Source: Raffaelea ambrosiae (lineage: Eukaryota > Ascomycota > Sordariomycetes > Ophiostomatales > Ophiostomataceae). From it: a stretch of DNA of 64,000 nucleotides. Positions 22,742-34,300 of this stretch are shown in pieces. The first letter of the stretch is position 1. The number at the start of each line of letters is the position of its first letter. The position numbers were made by a program, and so were the translations under genes. The notes below the pieces were generated by a model. It was not told the DNA's origin. It worked only from the letters and a program-made list of their open reading frames with translations, and did not search any database. The stretch spans positions 3,302,857 to 3,366,856 of the forward strand of contig PCDI01000001.1 of assembly GCA_002778195.1 (NCBI GenBank), written 5' to 3'.

Positions 22742-23716
22742 GGCCGTCCGGTGTGTGAAAAATTGGTGTTGTGAGAAAGAAAAGGAGGAACAAGCAATGG
22801 AAGCGGCGGAAGGAGACCCAAGTAAAGGCCGGACCCAGTAAGCCAAGCCAGTAAGCCCGACTGCAGCTTACAGAGAGGCGGCTGTGGAAGTCGCCGGATA
22901 AGAGTGGAGCCGCTCTAAGAGGAATGGACTGACGCGGCGGGCAGCATGGAGGAGCGAAAGCGTGACGAACAAGGAAAGAACAAGACAAAAACGAAGGAAA
23001 GTACGGAAGGGAGGGCAGAAAGGAAAGAGCGGACAGAGCGGACGAAAACAAAAGGACTTGAATACGATCCGTGGTGGTCAACACCGCCGGTCACTATGGG
23101 AAAAATGGGAACCGCGCGAAACAGCGCAAAATAGCCGTCGTAGGCGAAAGAAGAAAACAAAGAGGACTAAGGGCAGAGACTCTCAGACGTTGTTTTGTTC
23201 GCTCCGATGGCCGCTCGTTTTTTCGAAACACCGCAGTTCTCCAACGAGGTGGGGATGCGACACTGCGGGCTTCAGAAAGAGGCCAGCCACAGGATACAAA
23301 GTACTTTGTACCTTCCCTCATAGGGCCAGACCACAGAAAACACAGTGGCTACTCGCTTTCCCAACCGTTCCGGCAAGCCCCCGCAAACGAACCCACGAAC
23401 GTGGCAGATTGTCTCCCCTGATTGGTCTAGAAGCAAGGAGACCCACTTGGTGTCAACCGACCCTGCATTTCGTTATGCGGAAGCTTTATGTTTTTTTTTG
23501 TCACAGGTCAAGCCCGCCAAAAAAAAAGAGCGAGTACGAACCAACCAGGCCACCGCCTACGACGACAACGCACGAGAACGCCAGAAGAACACCCCACGCA
23601 CCGGCCATTCACGAGGCCGTCCGGCGCACGCCTTCCTCGTTGTCTTGTGGTTTCCTGTCTGGCGGTCAAGGACCAGGAACCGAATTGCAACGTGCAACTC
23701 TCCTTCTTGGCTGGCC
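22742..23716. promoter_or_regulatory. Shared upstream region of divergent LCCL and QTRT2 genes
   Basis: 975 bases between two divergent starts, so it must contain both promoters and leaders. Purine-rich AAGGAAAG-type DNA lies at 22960-23060. No coding motif seen. Exact elements cannot be assigned by eye. Confidence 0.5.
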
Positions 23717-24741
23717 ATGACGCCGGGCGATCAGCTCGACCCGGCCCAGGCCAACAGCAACGACACCATGCCGCCCAAGCTGTTCCGTCTGCTCAAGACG
23801 GCCGAGGCAGCGGCGACAGATGCTCTGGCAGGAGGACCAACGGCAGGAGGAGGAGGCCGTCTTGGCGTCCTGGCCCTGCCCGGTCGACGGCCCGTAGCGA
23901 CGCCCAATTTCTTTGCCGTGACCGCGCGGGGTGCCTTGCCGCACGTGACGCCTGACAACGCTGCCCGGTACAGCCTCTTCCAGGGGGCCTACTTGGGCTT
24001 GGAGGACTGTAGGTAGAAAACATAGTTGTTGCCGCGATGTTGGGCTGTTCTAGTACCTGCTTTCGTCTGTCTATCCAGGTCTAACACTCCCAGTCGTAGA
24101 AAATGTCCCTCTGCACCCAAACCGGAAGCCGCCCATCTATGGCACTCCGTTGGTAGGACGAGGAGGCGGAGGCCCAGCAGCAGCCTCGGCCGACTCCGAT
24201 AGCACCACCACTTGTTCTCCCTACATCTCCCGTCTGCATTCCTTCACGGCTCTGCCGTCCTCCGCCGTCTCTGTGCTCGCGCCCCGTCGCCACCCGGCTG
24301 CTGCCGCCCACCTCGGCAACGGCCCCGAGCACATCTCCATTGTCACCTCGACCGGCTTCCAGCGCCTCTCCGTGGCCGACTACGCCGTCGCTGTCGACAC
24401 CCTCCAGCCCGACATTGCCGTCTCCATGGCCGACCTGACCTTTGGTGGTGATGCTGGCAAGGCCGCGGCACGGCCCTCCGCCGTGTCCGTGCCCTATCCG
24501 AGCGCCAAGCGTGCCGTCCGCATGGCCGAACGCACCGAGGAGTGGATCGACCAGTGGTACTACTCGGACGACACGACCTCGCCCGAGACCCTGCAGACGA
24601 CGCACATTTTTGCGCCCACGCTGCCGGTCCCGTATGCCACCCAATGGCAGTACCTGAACCGTCTGGCCGAGTTGGCAGGGACGGCAGCCCAAGAAGCAGA
24701 GGGAGAAGAAGAAGAAGAAGACAGCGAAGGTGGAGCGGGAC

Positions 24742-24774
<33 letters not shown>

Positions 24775-25520
24775 CCATGGTGGAAGGCTTGGCTGTCTAC
24801 GATGTCGACCTGCTGCCCGACCTGGACGCCGACTATGCCGACAGCCTGGCTCCCTTGCCACGGCTGTCGCTGCACCCGGCACCCACGCCGCACCACATGC
24901 TGCGCCAGATTGCCCTGGGTGTGGATGTTCTGCTCCTGCCGTTTATCACGGCCGCGTCCGAGCAAGGGCTGGCGTTGACGTTCCAGTGGCCGGGGGGGCA
25001 GAACGAAAAAGAGGCAGCTGGCTTCTCCCTTCGGCCTCTGGCCATCGACCTGGCCGATCCCCAGTACAGCGCCTCCCTCGAGGCCTTGGCCCGGGGCTGC
25101 GCATGCCCGGCCTGTGCCCACGGCCGCCACCACCGCGCGTACATCCACCATCTGCTCGATGCCCGCGAGATGCTCGCCTGGACGCTGCTGCAGATCCACA
25201 ACCACCACGTTGTGGAAGCGTTTCTGGCAGGTGTGCGGGCGACCCTGAGCGGAGAGCGCCAGGAGGAGGGGCAGGAGAAGTCCTCCGGCAGAGATGCCTT
25301 TGAGGAGATGCGGCGCCAGTTCACAAGAACGTATGAGCCTGAGCTTCCCACGGGCCAGGCAACACGGCCGCGCACGCGCGGGTACCAAATACCCAAGAAC
25401 GGCGAGTCGGATGCAGAGCCCCCGCGGAAGCTCAATAAGCCAGCCTGGGGACGTCTAGAGGAAGTGCCGGGAGCTGCACCTGTTACGCAGGATACGACGA
25501 TGGCGACGCCAGAAAAGTAG
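23717..25520 (+). CDS. QTRT2: Queuine tRNA-ribosyltransferase accessory subunit 2
   Basis: Two exons: 23717-24008 and 24079-25520, giving 577 aa. The intron has donor GACT|GTAGGT and acceptor ATCCAG. QTRT2 pairs with the catalytic QTRT1 to exchange guanine for queuine at the wobble base of GUN-anticodon tRNAs; in animals the complex sits at mitochondria. Family marks: YLGLEDC near residue 97, an IALGVDVLLLPF block, and the zinc site CACPAC at about 438-443 followed by HHRAYIHHLLDAREMLAW. A polyglutamine run and acidic stretch at about residues 305-330 interrupt the family core and look like a surface loop. A second in-frame ATG 17 codons in (MPPKLF) is an alternative start. Fungi do not make queuine, so substrate would be salvaged. 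Confidence 0.92.
24744..24771 (+). repeat. CAG repeat inside QTRT2 coding region
   Basis: Run of about nine CAG/CAA codons giving polyglutamine directly after an acidic GAAGAAGAAG tract. Both expansions sit in one protein loop. Confidence 0.9.
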
Positions 25521-25907
25521 AAGAGAAAAAAAAAAAGGCAACGAGTTCAGGCATATTAAAGAGGGGGGCGGGGGGGGGGNGGCGTTGTAAACAAAATGGG
25601 GAGGAATAGAAACGATTGCATTTATTCAAGCCAGGCGTTGGGTCATTAAAAATCAACACAGGAAAAAAAAAATTCACGAAATGAAGAGAAGTATATGTAA
25701 ACCAAGATCATAACTCCACGCAAGCAATTCGCTTTGTTGTTTTGATAGGTTTTTTATGTTTTGCTGTATTCTATCCCAGGCTTTTCATCACAATAGTTGC
25801 CTTCCCCACCCCCATTATGTCTTGATAAAAAAAAAGAACAAAACCAAAGGAAAACGCTTTTCAAAATTTCAAAGTGCTATGCTACCTCCCTCTCCCCCTT
25901 TCTTGTG
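25521..25907. other. Spacer between convergent QTRT2 and AP-3 delta genes
   Basis: 387 bases holding two 3' ends. It contains a G homopolymer at about 25563-25582 with one ambiguous base (n at 25580), so the local length is uncertain. No gene seen. Confidence 0.6.
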
Positions 25908-28900
25908 TTATGCAAGCGATTCCGGCCCTTGCAGGTCGACCACTGTACGCTTCACCTTCTTCTTCTTCTTCACCGGCTTCACCACGTCTACTGCCCCGTC
26001 GGCGGCAGACACGACTGCTTTCTCGGCCGCCCCAGCATCAGCAGCCTTCTTCTTCTTCTTCTTGGGCTTGACGACGGCTACCTCGGCATTGGCTTCCCCG
26101 GCATATGCCACAGAAGGGCCAGCGCCATTCTCGGGTGCGGCGCTCTCTGGTTCCTCGGTCGTCGTCGTCTTCTTCTTCTTCTTCTTCGCCTTCTTCACCA
26201 CCACCGTCTCAACGGCCACACCCGGCGCCACCGCGACCCGCTCGTTCGCACGCTGGATCTCCAGCCGCCGCTTCTCCACCTCTTTCAGCGCTACCGCCAT
26301 TTCCGCGTCCGCCCGCTGCTGCCGCTCATAGTCGTACGCCGCCGGCCGCTTCCCTGCGGACTTGCCCGGAACAGCATCGTCGTCGTCTTCCAGACTCAGC
26401 GACCGCAGGTGGCTCGAGTCTACCTGCAGCAGCGACTGCTTCGGCTTCTTGGTCCGGATGCCGAGGCCCCGGCTGTCGTTCGAGTTCCCATCGGACTCTT
26501 GGCCGGGTGTCGACCGGCCGCTGCCCGTCAGGGTCTCGTCGGCGGCGACCACAATCTTGGGTCGTATGCGCGGCTTCGCTGCTATCGGCTGCGAAGAAGA
26601 GGGAATGGAAGTAGCAGCAGCAGCAGCACCGTTACTGCTGCCCAGATCCAACTGCATAACCGGGATCGAGTCAATGTCCAGATCTTGCCCATTGGAGTTC
26701 TGCAGAATGTCGTGGATCGGCGTCGACGTCCGAGCTGCTGCACCACCACCGCCACTGCCCTGAATGTAATAGGGGTCGTCGCGGTACCGCTCTTCCCGCT
26801 CCGCCCGCCGCCGTGCCAAAATGTCCGGGTCCAGGTAGGCCTCCTCGTCCGGCTCTTGTTGGTACGACGATGACAACAGACCGCTCTGCTCGGGGGCATC
26901 GCGAAGCCGAGCGATGGCCGGCTCGCTCGACGAGATGCCCGTCGGCGCCGACCGCTGGTAGTAGTAGCTCTCAAACTCGTCGTCGGCCTCTCCATCGGGC
27001 AGATTGAGACGGTCGGCCTGGGCCAGCAGCGAGCCCAGGTTCGGGTTGATCGGCTCGTCCAGGTCCAGTCCGCTGGGGAGGGGCACATTGCGCTGCGCGC
27101 CGGCAGCCACCGAGTTGAGCTCCCACCCGCGGAAGAGCGAAGGAATCGCCTCGGTCAGCAGCAGCGGCGGGTATTGCCGGACACCGTCGTCGTCGTAGCC
27201 GTCCACCGACGTAGAGGCCGGCTGCGCCGATGCTGCCTCGGCGGCCAGCTTGAGCAGCTCGGACATCTCCACGGCCCGCTCCTGCACCTCCAGGCTCGGG
27301 TGCTGCGACAGCGACTCGAGCGTGTGGATGATCCGCGCCATCAGCAGCGACACGCGTGACTTGCGCTCGGCCGTCCACAGCACCTGCTCGCTGCCCGCCA
27401 CAAACGCAAACAGCTTGATCGTCGACTGCAGACACGTCGCCAGCACCTCGGCAAATCGGATGCGCGGGATGAGCTGCAGCAGGTACGACAGCGTGTCGTC
27501 GGGCGCGGGTAGCAGCGACGCGTACTCGCCAATCATAAACGAGATGGGCTTCAGTGCCGTCGACGTCACCTGCGCGGCCGAGGCGGCCACAGACTCGGTG
27601 CTGAGCTGCGTCACCACGCCATCGGCGGCGCGCACGGCCGCTGGCCGCATCGCCATGACCTTGACGGCCACGTTCCGCAGCTCGTTGCCGATTCGCTGGG
27701 AAATGTCCACCGTCGGCGTCGATGGCCGGTAGTCGTCGTCGCCGTCGCCGTCTGCATCCCGTGCTCTAGGCGTCGGAGCTGTTCGCAGCAGCTGTGTGAG
27801 AATATCAATGTACCAGTCAAAGTCGGACATGTTGCTGTAGTTGTTCTGCGCGCACATGCTGAGAATGCGGTTGATCACGTCCACCTTGTAGTCTTCCGGT
27901 AGTGGCGGCTCCTGGTTCTTCGGTTTCGGTTTGGGTGCGGCGTCCTCGTCGTCGGAGTCGGCGCGGAACTCGATGGGCCGTGCGGCCGCTGGCTTGGACG
28001 GCTCGGCCGTGGAGGACTGCTTGAGCTGGCGCATGAGCCGGCCCACAATCGACACCAGATTGTCACTGCTGACCATGCCCTGCACGAGGTTGAGGGCCTG
28101 GATGCGTATGCTGATATCAGCGCTGTCTATGCAGTCCATGATGACGTCCTCCTGCTCGGCCACCAGCAGAGGATGGGTCAACACAATCTTGTTGAAGGCG
28201 AGGAGGGCCACATATTTCACTAGAAAAGCATGCTGGGTCAGACAATCTGCTGGGCCAAGGGGAAAGACGGGAGTCCGGACTTACAGTTGGCGTCCCCATT
28301 GACCATGATCATTCCGCGCAGCTTTGTAACACACAAAGACGCAATCTCTTCTCTCCCAGATATGTCGTCGTCGCTTCCGAGGATGCCTCCTTGTATGATG
28401 CCATTGATGCACTCGTACAGCAGCGACATGGCGGGGGTGGTGCGGATGATGTCGGTCAGGGGCGGGAGGAGCTTGCGGACCAGTCGAGGCTCTAATGGGG
28501 TGAGGGTCGCAAACTGTGCCGTGTTAGTTTTCCTTCGCTCTTGTATCGTCTACGCACAGCTGCTATATAGCCCCATGGGGTGTTCGCTTCTCACCAGCTT
28601 GATGAGCTTGATGGCCATCCAGTTATTACCGCCATCAACCAGGAGCTCGAAAAGCCGCGGTGCCAGCGGCAGGAAATCGTGCGGCCGGCGCCACCCCAGC
28701 TCGCAGATGACGTTGACAATGGCGGCCGTGACAGAGGGGTCCTCAGACTGGTCCATGAGGCGCTCCTTGATCTTGGGCCAGGCGGCACGCAGGGCCTCGG
28801 GGTAGACGAGGGCCATGCGGTACAGCGTGACAATGGTCTTCTTGCGGATGACGCGGTGGCTGTGGGTCAGGCGCGGCAGCAGGTCGGGCAGCACGGAGAG

Positions 28901-29423
28901 CGCGAGGGAGGGCGTGATGAGGTGCGGCAGGGTGGCGATGGGCAGCTGGATCAGAATGGGCGAGCTGGCATTCAGGTCTTTTTTCAGCAGGTTTGTGGCC
29001 AGCATCAGCACCTCGGTGTCGGTGCGGAAGCTCTGCACGGCGGCCAGGTATCCGATGCGCTTCTGGTGCAGCTTGGGCGACGACATGACCTCAAGAACGT
29101 GGAACGAAGCCCACGACATGTCGTGGCCGACCATCTCGAGGTAGACGAGCTTGAGCAGCGCCGTCGCCTTGAGGTCCATGTCCTGGCTGCGCACCTCAGT
29201 CCGGCATTCCTTCAGGCAGTTCTGGATGTACTCCTTCTCGTTCCCCTTGTGGTGCCGCAGGCCCCGGATGAGGTCGAGCAGCGATTTCTCGAACCTGCGA
29301 GGACGACGGTATACATGGGTCAGCTCACGATGCCAAGTATCAAAGAGTGGTGCAGCAGGACGCGGCAAGCTACCAGCGGCAGACAGACGCACATCTTGCT
29401 CGAGTAGTGGGGAGGCGGCTCAT
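25908..29423 (-). CDS. APL5: AP-3 adaptor complex delta subunit
   Basis: Four exons: 29423-29374, 29294-28595, 28513-28285 and 28219-25908, giving 1096 aa. AP-3 delta is a large adaptin that builds the coat for Golgi-to-vacuole transport (the ALP pathway). The N-terminal HEAT/armadillo trunk (about 18-560) begins FEKSLLDLIRGLR and carries the signature stretches EVRSQDMDLKATALLKLVYL, DMSWASFHVLEVMSS and QKRIGYLAAVQSF. The rest is a low-complexity hinge and a lysine-rich C-terminus with several KKKKK runs. The C-terminal half lacks an obvious ear fold by eye. Exon 1 (MSRLPTTRARCASVCRW) was chosen because it joins in frame through donor CTG|GTAGCT and acceptor TCGCAG; most orthologues start directly at M-F-E, so the start is the weakest part. 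Confidence 0.88.
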
Positions 29424-30117
29424 ACGCCCACCCCCCTTTGACGAAAATGTCGTGTCGGGCGTGCTCGTGGCCAGAGAGGAAGGCCTGTCGCGTGGCGCCT
29501 GGCGTGCGGTGCCTCCTAGTCGGGTGCCCTCAACGAAGGGAGGAGGTCGGCGCCGAGAAGACAAAAGAAACCGGTGAGCAGAGCGGTCGGAGGTCGGTGC
29601 GCATCTTGCGGGGTGGTAGAGTGAGGAGGAAGCTTCGCGGATTCCCCTGGATACAGCAAACGTGCTCGCGTCGTCGAGATACTGGGCGGAGGGACTCCGA
29701 GGAATGTCGTGTGCGAGCAATAGGCACGCCGTTGGAAGACGCTCACATTAGCTAGCGAGAGCCCGTAGTGGGCTGTCCCCACGTAAATACAGTGCGATCT
29801 AGATACGCTTTCTGTGCACGGCTACATAATGCGGCGCAATGGCGTCATGGCGCACTGTCCTGGAGCTCTGGACGGAGAAAATTACTGCCGTTGCGAGCGT
29901 CAGCAGCGACTGCAGCCCAGCGATAGGAGGAAGCTCCAGCATGGTACCGTTGGCGCTCCTGAATTGGCGAGCCGCGAAATGGCCTCTGCGATCCGTCCCC
30001 CCAACGCCACTGCCGACAAGCAACACGCCCACGCTCACTGCACACCGACCCTCTGCTCTCTACGGTCTCGAATCTCCTCCTCCACTTAGTCGGTCATCCC
30101 GTACTCGCTGCTCAACA
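29424..30117. promoter_or_regulatory. Bidirectional promoter region, AP-3 delta / EMC2
   Basis: 694 bases separate the two start codons, which point away from each other, so both promoters lie here. The sequence is mixed in composition, and overlapping short ORFs on both strands have no motifs. Confidence 0.55.
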
Positions 30118-31392
30118 ATGGCCCCCTCCCTCCTCCACCCGCCGAGCCACCTGTCGCCGGCCGAGGCGCTGCAGCTCTCACAAGAAGCGCCGACTGTCCT
30201 CAAGAACCTGCCCAGCACCATCAGCTCGTCCACGCTGTCCTCCGTGATCGGTCCAGCCGAGAGCCCCGAGATCTGGATCACCTACGAGAACCTGCTGATG
30301 TCTTGTCTGCGCACCGGCGACACCGAGGCGGCCCAAGAATGCTTCCGCCGTATTGCAGGCCGCTTTGGCGATGACAACGACCGTGTCCTGGCGCTCGAGG
30401 GTCTGATGCACGAGGCCGAGGCCTCGGGCGAGAAGGACTTGCAAATGATCTTGAAGACCTACGATGACGTGCTGGATGAAGATAATTCCAACGTGGTCAG
30501 TTGCCCAGTGCTTCTACACGGACGAGTCCTTGGCTGGACCCTTGTTATTTTGGGTCTTCACGTATTAACTCGTGGCAGGCCATTCATAAACGACGCGCCG
30601 CCCTTCTGCGGTCTATGGGCCGTACCTCCGACGCCGTGGCTGGCCTGCTGGCCCTGCTCAACTTCTCTCCTACCGACGCCGAGGCCTGGTCAGAGCTGTC
30701 CGATGTATACCAATCACAGGGGCTGTATGGACAAGCCGTTTACGCCCTGGAAGAGGTCCTGCTACTGGTGCCCAATGCATGGAATGTACGGAAATTATCT
30801 TTTATCTATCCCTGCGCACTATTTTTGGGTTCGGTTGGGGTATATCTATGGGTCTTTGCGCGCTTGTGCCTAACGTATTATAGATCCATGCGCGGTTGGG
30901 CGAGCTGGAGTACATGGCCGCCACAGCATCCGGCAGCGGCAGCGACGCAGCTTCGCAGAAGTATCTTGCAGAGTCGGTGAAGCGGTTCTGTCGGAGTATT
31001 GAGCTGTGCGATGACTACCTGCGAGGCTACTACGGTCTGAAACTGGTAAGGATGTCACGAACCCCAGTAGGACGGCGATCTTCACGTTGTCGAAGTTGAC
31101 TCTGTACGAGATGGAACTGCATTTATGTAACAGGAACTGACGTGTACAGGTGTCCTCGTATATTCTCAGGAACGGCGGCAGGTGGCCCAAGCAGAGCAGC
31201 AATGACCCAGAGTCGTTCTCGCTGCCCGACACGGCTACCGTGCAGAAATTGAGCGAGCTGGCCACCGAGAAGCTGTCTGAAATTGTCCGGCGGAGCACGG
31301 CCAAAGAGCCGCACTGGACTGGGTATGACGAGGCCGAGATAGCAGCGGCAAAAGAGCTTCTTGCCCAAGAGACTGCCAAAGTTACCCGATGA
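30118..31392 (+). CDS. EMC2: ER membrane protein complex subunit 2 (TPR protein)
   Basis: Four exons: 30118-30495, 30579-30785, 30884-31045 and 31150-31392, giving 329 aa. EMC2 is the cytosolic tetratricopeptide-repeat scaffold of the ER membrane complex, which inserts transmembrane helices. Family marks: the paired-helix repeats CLRTGDTEAAQECFRRIAGR and AIHKRRAALLRSMGR, followed by LLNFSPTDAEAWSELSDVY and YGQAVYALEEVLLLVP, then the conserved KRFCRSIELCDDYLRGYYGL. Donors are GTCAGT, GTACGG, GTAAGG; acceptors GGCAG, TATAG, TACAG; all junctions restore the expected TPR spacing. Start context AACAATGGCC is good. Length is normal for the family. Confidence 0.93.
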
Positions 31393-34300
31393 TGGATTCT
31401 TTTTGTCTAACCACATCGTCTTTTTTCCTGCTGCTTACTTTCCGAGCACACTTATTTGGTCACTTCTCTCTTTTTTAGTCCTGTTTCTACCGTTGCCATT
31501 TCTTTGGTTCCTCACACCCACCCACAGCTTCCGCCTTTCCCCCTTGTGCTGCGGCCTGCCGCGTCACATGCAGCCCATGCACAGGCGATGATGTGAATCG
31601 CGCATTGCGGCTCAACCGCGATAATAAGGATCAGAGGGTGGGCAGACATCATCTCACCCGGAAGTGTGGGTGCCATATAGCGGCCTCCACCATGCCGAAG
31701 GCCAGGAAAGAAGGATGAGGAAGATGGTGGAATGAGTAGGGGAAGGCTGTGAAGGTGTAGATCTAGAGCAAGTAAGTAGCAATCTGGCGTCGGCGTTGGC
31801 GTTGGGCAGTTGGGCAGATATCTGGGCGGTTGGGCTGGCGTCTTGTTGCCCGAGAAAGGCCAACACGAAACACCAAAAAAAAGTCTGACTACTTTTTGCA
31901 TTCACATGCATTCACATACGTACTTGTACAAACGAATACATAGTAACCAGTAACGACTGGCCACCGCCAGCATCTCTTGGTCATGCCTGATCAGATCGAC
32001 CCTGCCTGGGTAGTATGTAGTTATTGTTTAGAAGTTTATCGAATCCTTAGGCAGGAAAAGCGGGCTGGTCCATCTGCACGGCACGTGGCTCCATTCAGAA
32101 CTGACCGGGTGGGGAGAGGGGAGAGAAGGGCGAGGAGACAAGTGACAAAGATCAAGATGCTACCTCTTTATTTTTTTAGAAAGAAAACAAAATCCCTATT
32201 GCTTAGTTTTTGCCGGCTGCACCGTATGCGGGCAGCCGACTACCTGGTTGTCCAGCAGGTGGACTACGAGCATCGCCGGCCATTGGTTGGATACAGGGGT
32301 TGCCTAACACAGATGCGCCTACAGCTGCAGACAGCGTTGTAGGCTGCAAAAGAGGGCTGCGCCTACATGGTACTCTTCTGCACCATCGTGCATTTGGGAG
32401 GGGGCGAGGCGTGGACAAGCCGGGTATCCGATTGGACAACGCGCCATGGCCAAAGACGAAGGGCAAAGAGACCACCCCATGTACAGTTGCAGAGACCCGT
32501 TGCAGTGCGTCAGTCTATGTAAGCCATCTTACGGTGTATGCAGACCATGTAGATGTGTGTGCGTAAGATACATGCGAGCTGCAACTGGAAGACCAACTGG
32601 AAGAGCGCGTGGGCGAGGCAGTCACAACGCTGCGGTGTACGTGCAGGAGCAGAGGCAACTTTTTCTTGCGAACCGGTTCGGACGCCTGGTTTCGCCTCGT
32701 GATCAGGTGGTGTTACTCAGGATGCCTTGTGCCCTTGTTTGCCCTGGGGGTTGCTTGGTTTTGTGTCTAGACCAGATTTTGCCCACTGCGGCTGCTTTCT
32801 CAGGTTGGTTTGTATCCCGCCACTGGATGCAACCCTGCATCACGGGTGGCAGCAATAAGGTTTCCGCGGCATTTACTCTTGGACAGACGGCCTGACAGAC
32901 GGGCGTTGAGGTTGGCGATGTTTGAATTTTGTATGTACACTGTATCTGAGACTGAGGAAGAATCCGCGAAGCTGCCATCAAAACCAAGCCTGGTCCACAC
33001 ACGGAATCGCCGTAGCCTTGCCTCCTCTACAGGGAAGATTGCGCTCACATATAAAACGCTCGGTCGATCCCTGTCCTGCTCTATCGCACCCTGCTACACC
33101 CAGCCTGAACACCCCGCCTTCTTTGGGGTTACACATCACCATAACTATGAAATGCATGTTTTCTACCGAGCGGTATTACAACGTCGCCGCAGTCCACCCT
33201 GTCACAAATCCTTGCTTGCTGCCATGTGGTTTAATCTTGCGTGCTCGTATGTGCACATATATGCGTACCCGTTGCATGCTCGTCCCTGGATGGCTGGAAG
33301 AGCAGGCTGGACAGCCGCCGTTGTTTTTCCTAGGCCCAACAATCATGGTAGGGAAGTGTTTAGGGAGGCAAATGCACGCTAGACTGAGCAGTGTTCGGGA
33401 GCCCCCATTGGCTCCCGGCTTTACGTTTTTCTATGCGCTGTCCCACCTGGATCCACGAATCCACGTCCAGAGGGGACCTTTCCACCCCACTCAGAACACT
33501 AAGAAGGGACGACGCTTTGCCCCGGCAACGGATTCTGTCCACTCACAGCCGGCAACCGTTTGAAAAAAATACTGGCAAACCTGAGAATTGCCCATGTGGC
33601 GATCAAAGGTAGTTCTCAATATGGTATTGTATTGGCGTCGCAACCTGTAACAACTAGGAAGGCGATTGTTTTCTTTTGTTTATTGTTCTTTGGTGTTTAA
33701 TTTTCGCAACCGTTTTGTGCCTACTTCATAAAGCCCTCCGCGCTACAAGCCTCGTGACCTCTGCTCTTTCCTCTTCCGTCTGGCCAAGTCCTTCCCATTT
33801 CGGTCCCATCGAACAGGAAATCGCAACCCGTGTTTGTCGCCAGGCTGCTCAAAAGCCCAACACAGAAAATCTCCTCCGCATCTTCTCGGACACCTCAACA
33901 AACAGCAATACTCCGACTCACATCCTCGTCCAACTGCACAGATCGTGAACACTTCTCCGGCACCCCATCTCTTCTTCTACCAGAAGTCAGCATCGGACCC
34001 ACCCCAGACGGCCAAGGGCGGTTCAAGGCTGTCACGAACTCCGATTTGCTTTGCACCATTTTGCTGGCAAAAAAAAAAAAAAAAAAAAAAAACCCAAAAG
34101 ACGTTCTCCCGGCCAAAAAAAAAAAGGTACGCAAATGGTCTTTTTCAACCGTTTCTCGCACCTCGCCTGTATCGCCCGAAACCAGGAGCCAGCCGCTCTC
34201 GGTTCCGTATGACCCCTCCTACATATTACCCAAGCCACACGATCAGCACCAGGATGGTTCCCCCCCCTCTCTCTCCGCCCAGTCTCCCTGGACTAGGCGG

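Noticed and set aside
20735..22774. Two long plus-strand ORFs (309 and 344 codons) opposite the LCCL gene
   Set aside because: Low-complexity Arg/Ala/Gln/Val translations without domains; the minus-strand frame has a full LCCL domain and membrane helices.
24081..25388. 435-codon minus-strand ORF opposite QTRT2
   Set aside because: Repetitive Gly/Arg/Leu composition and poly-Leu from the CAG run; the plus strand carries the conserved zinc site.
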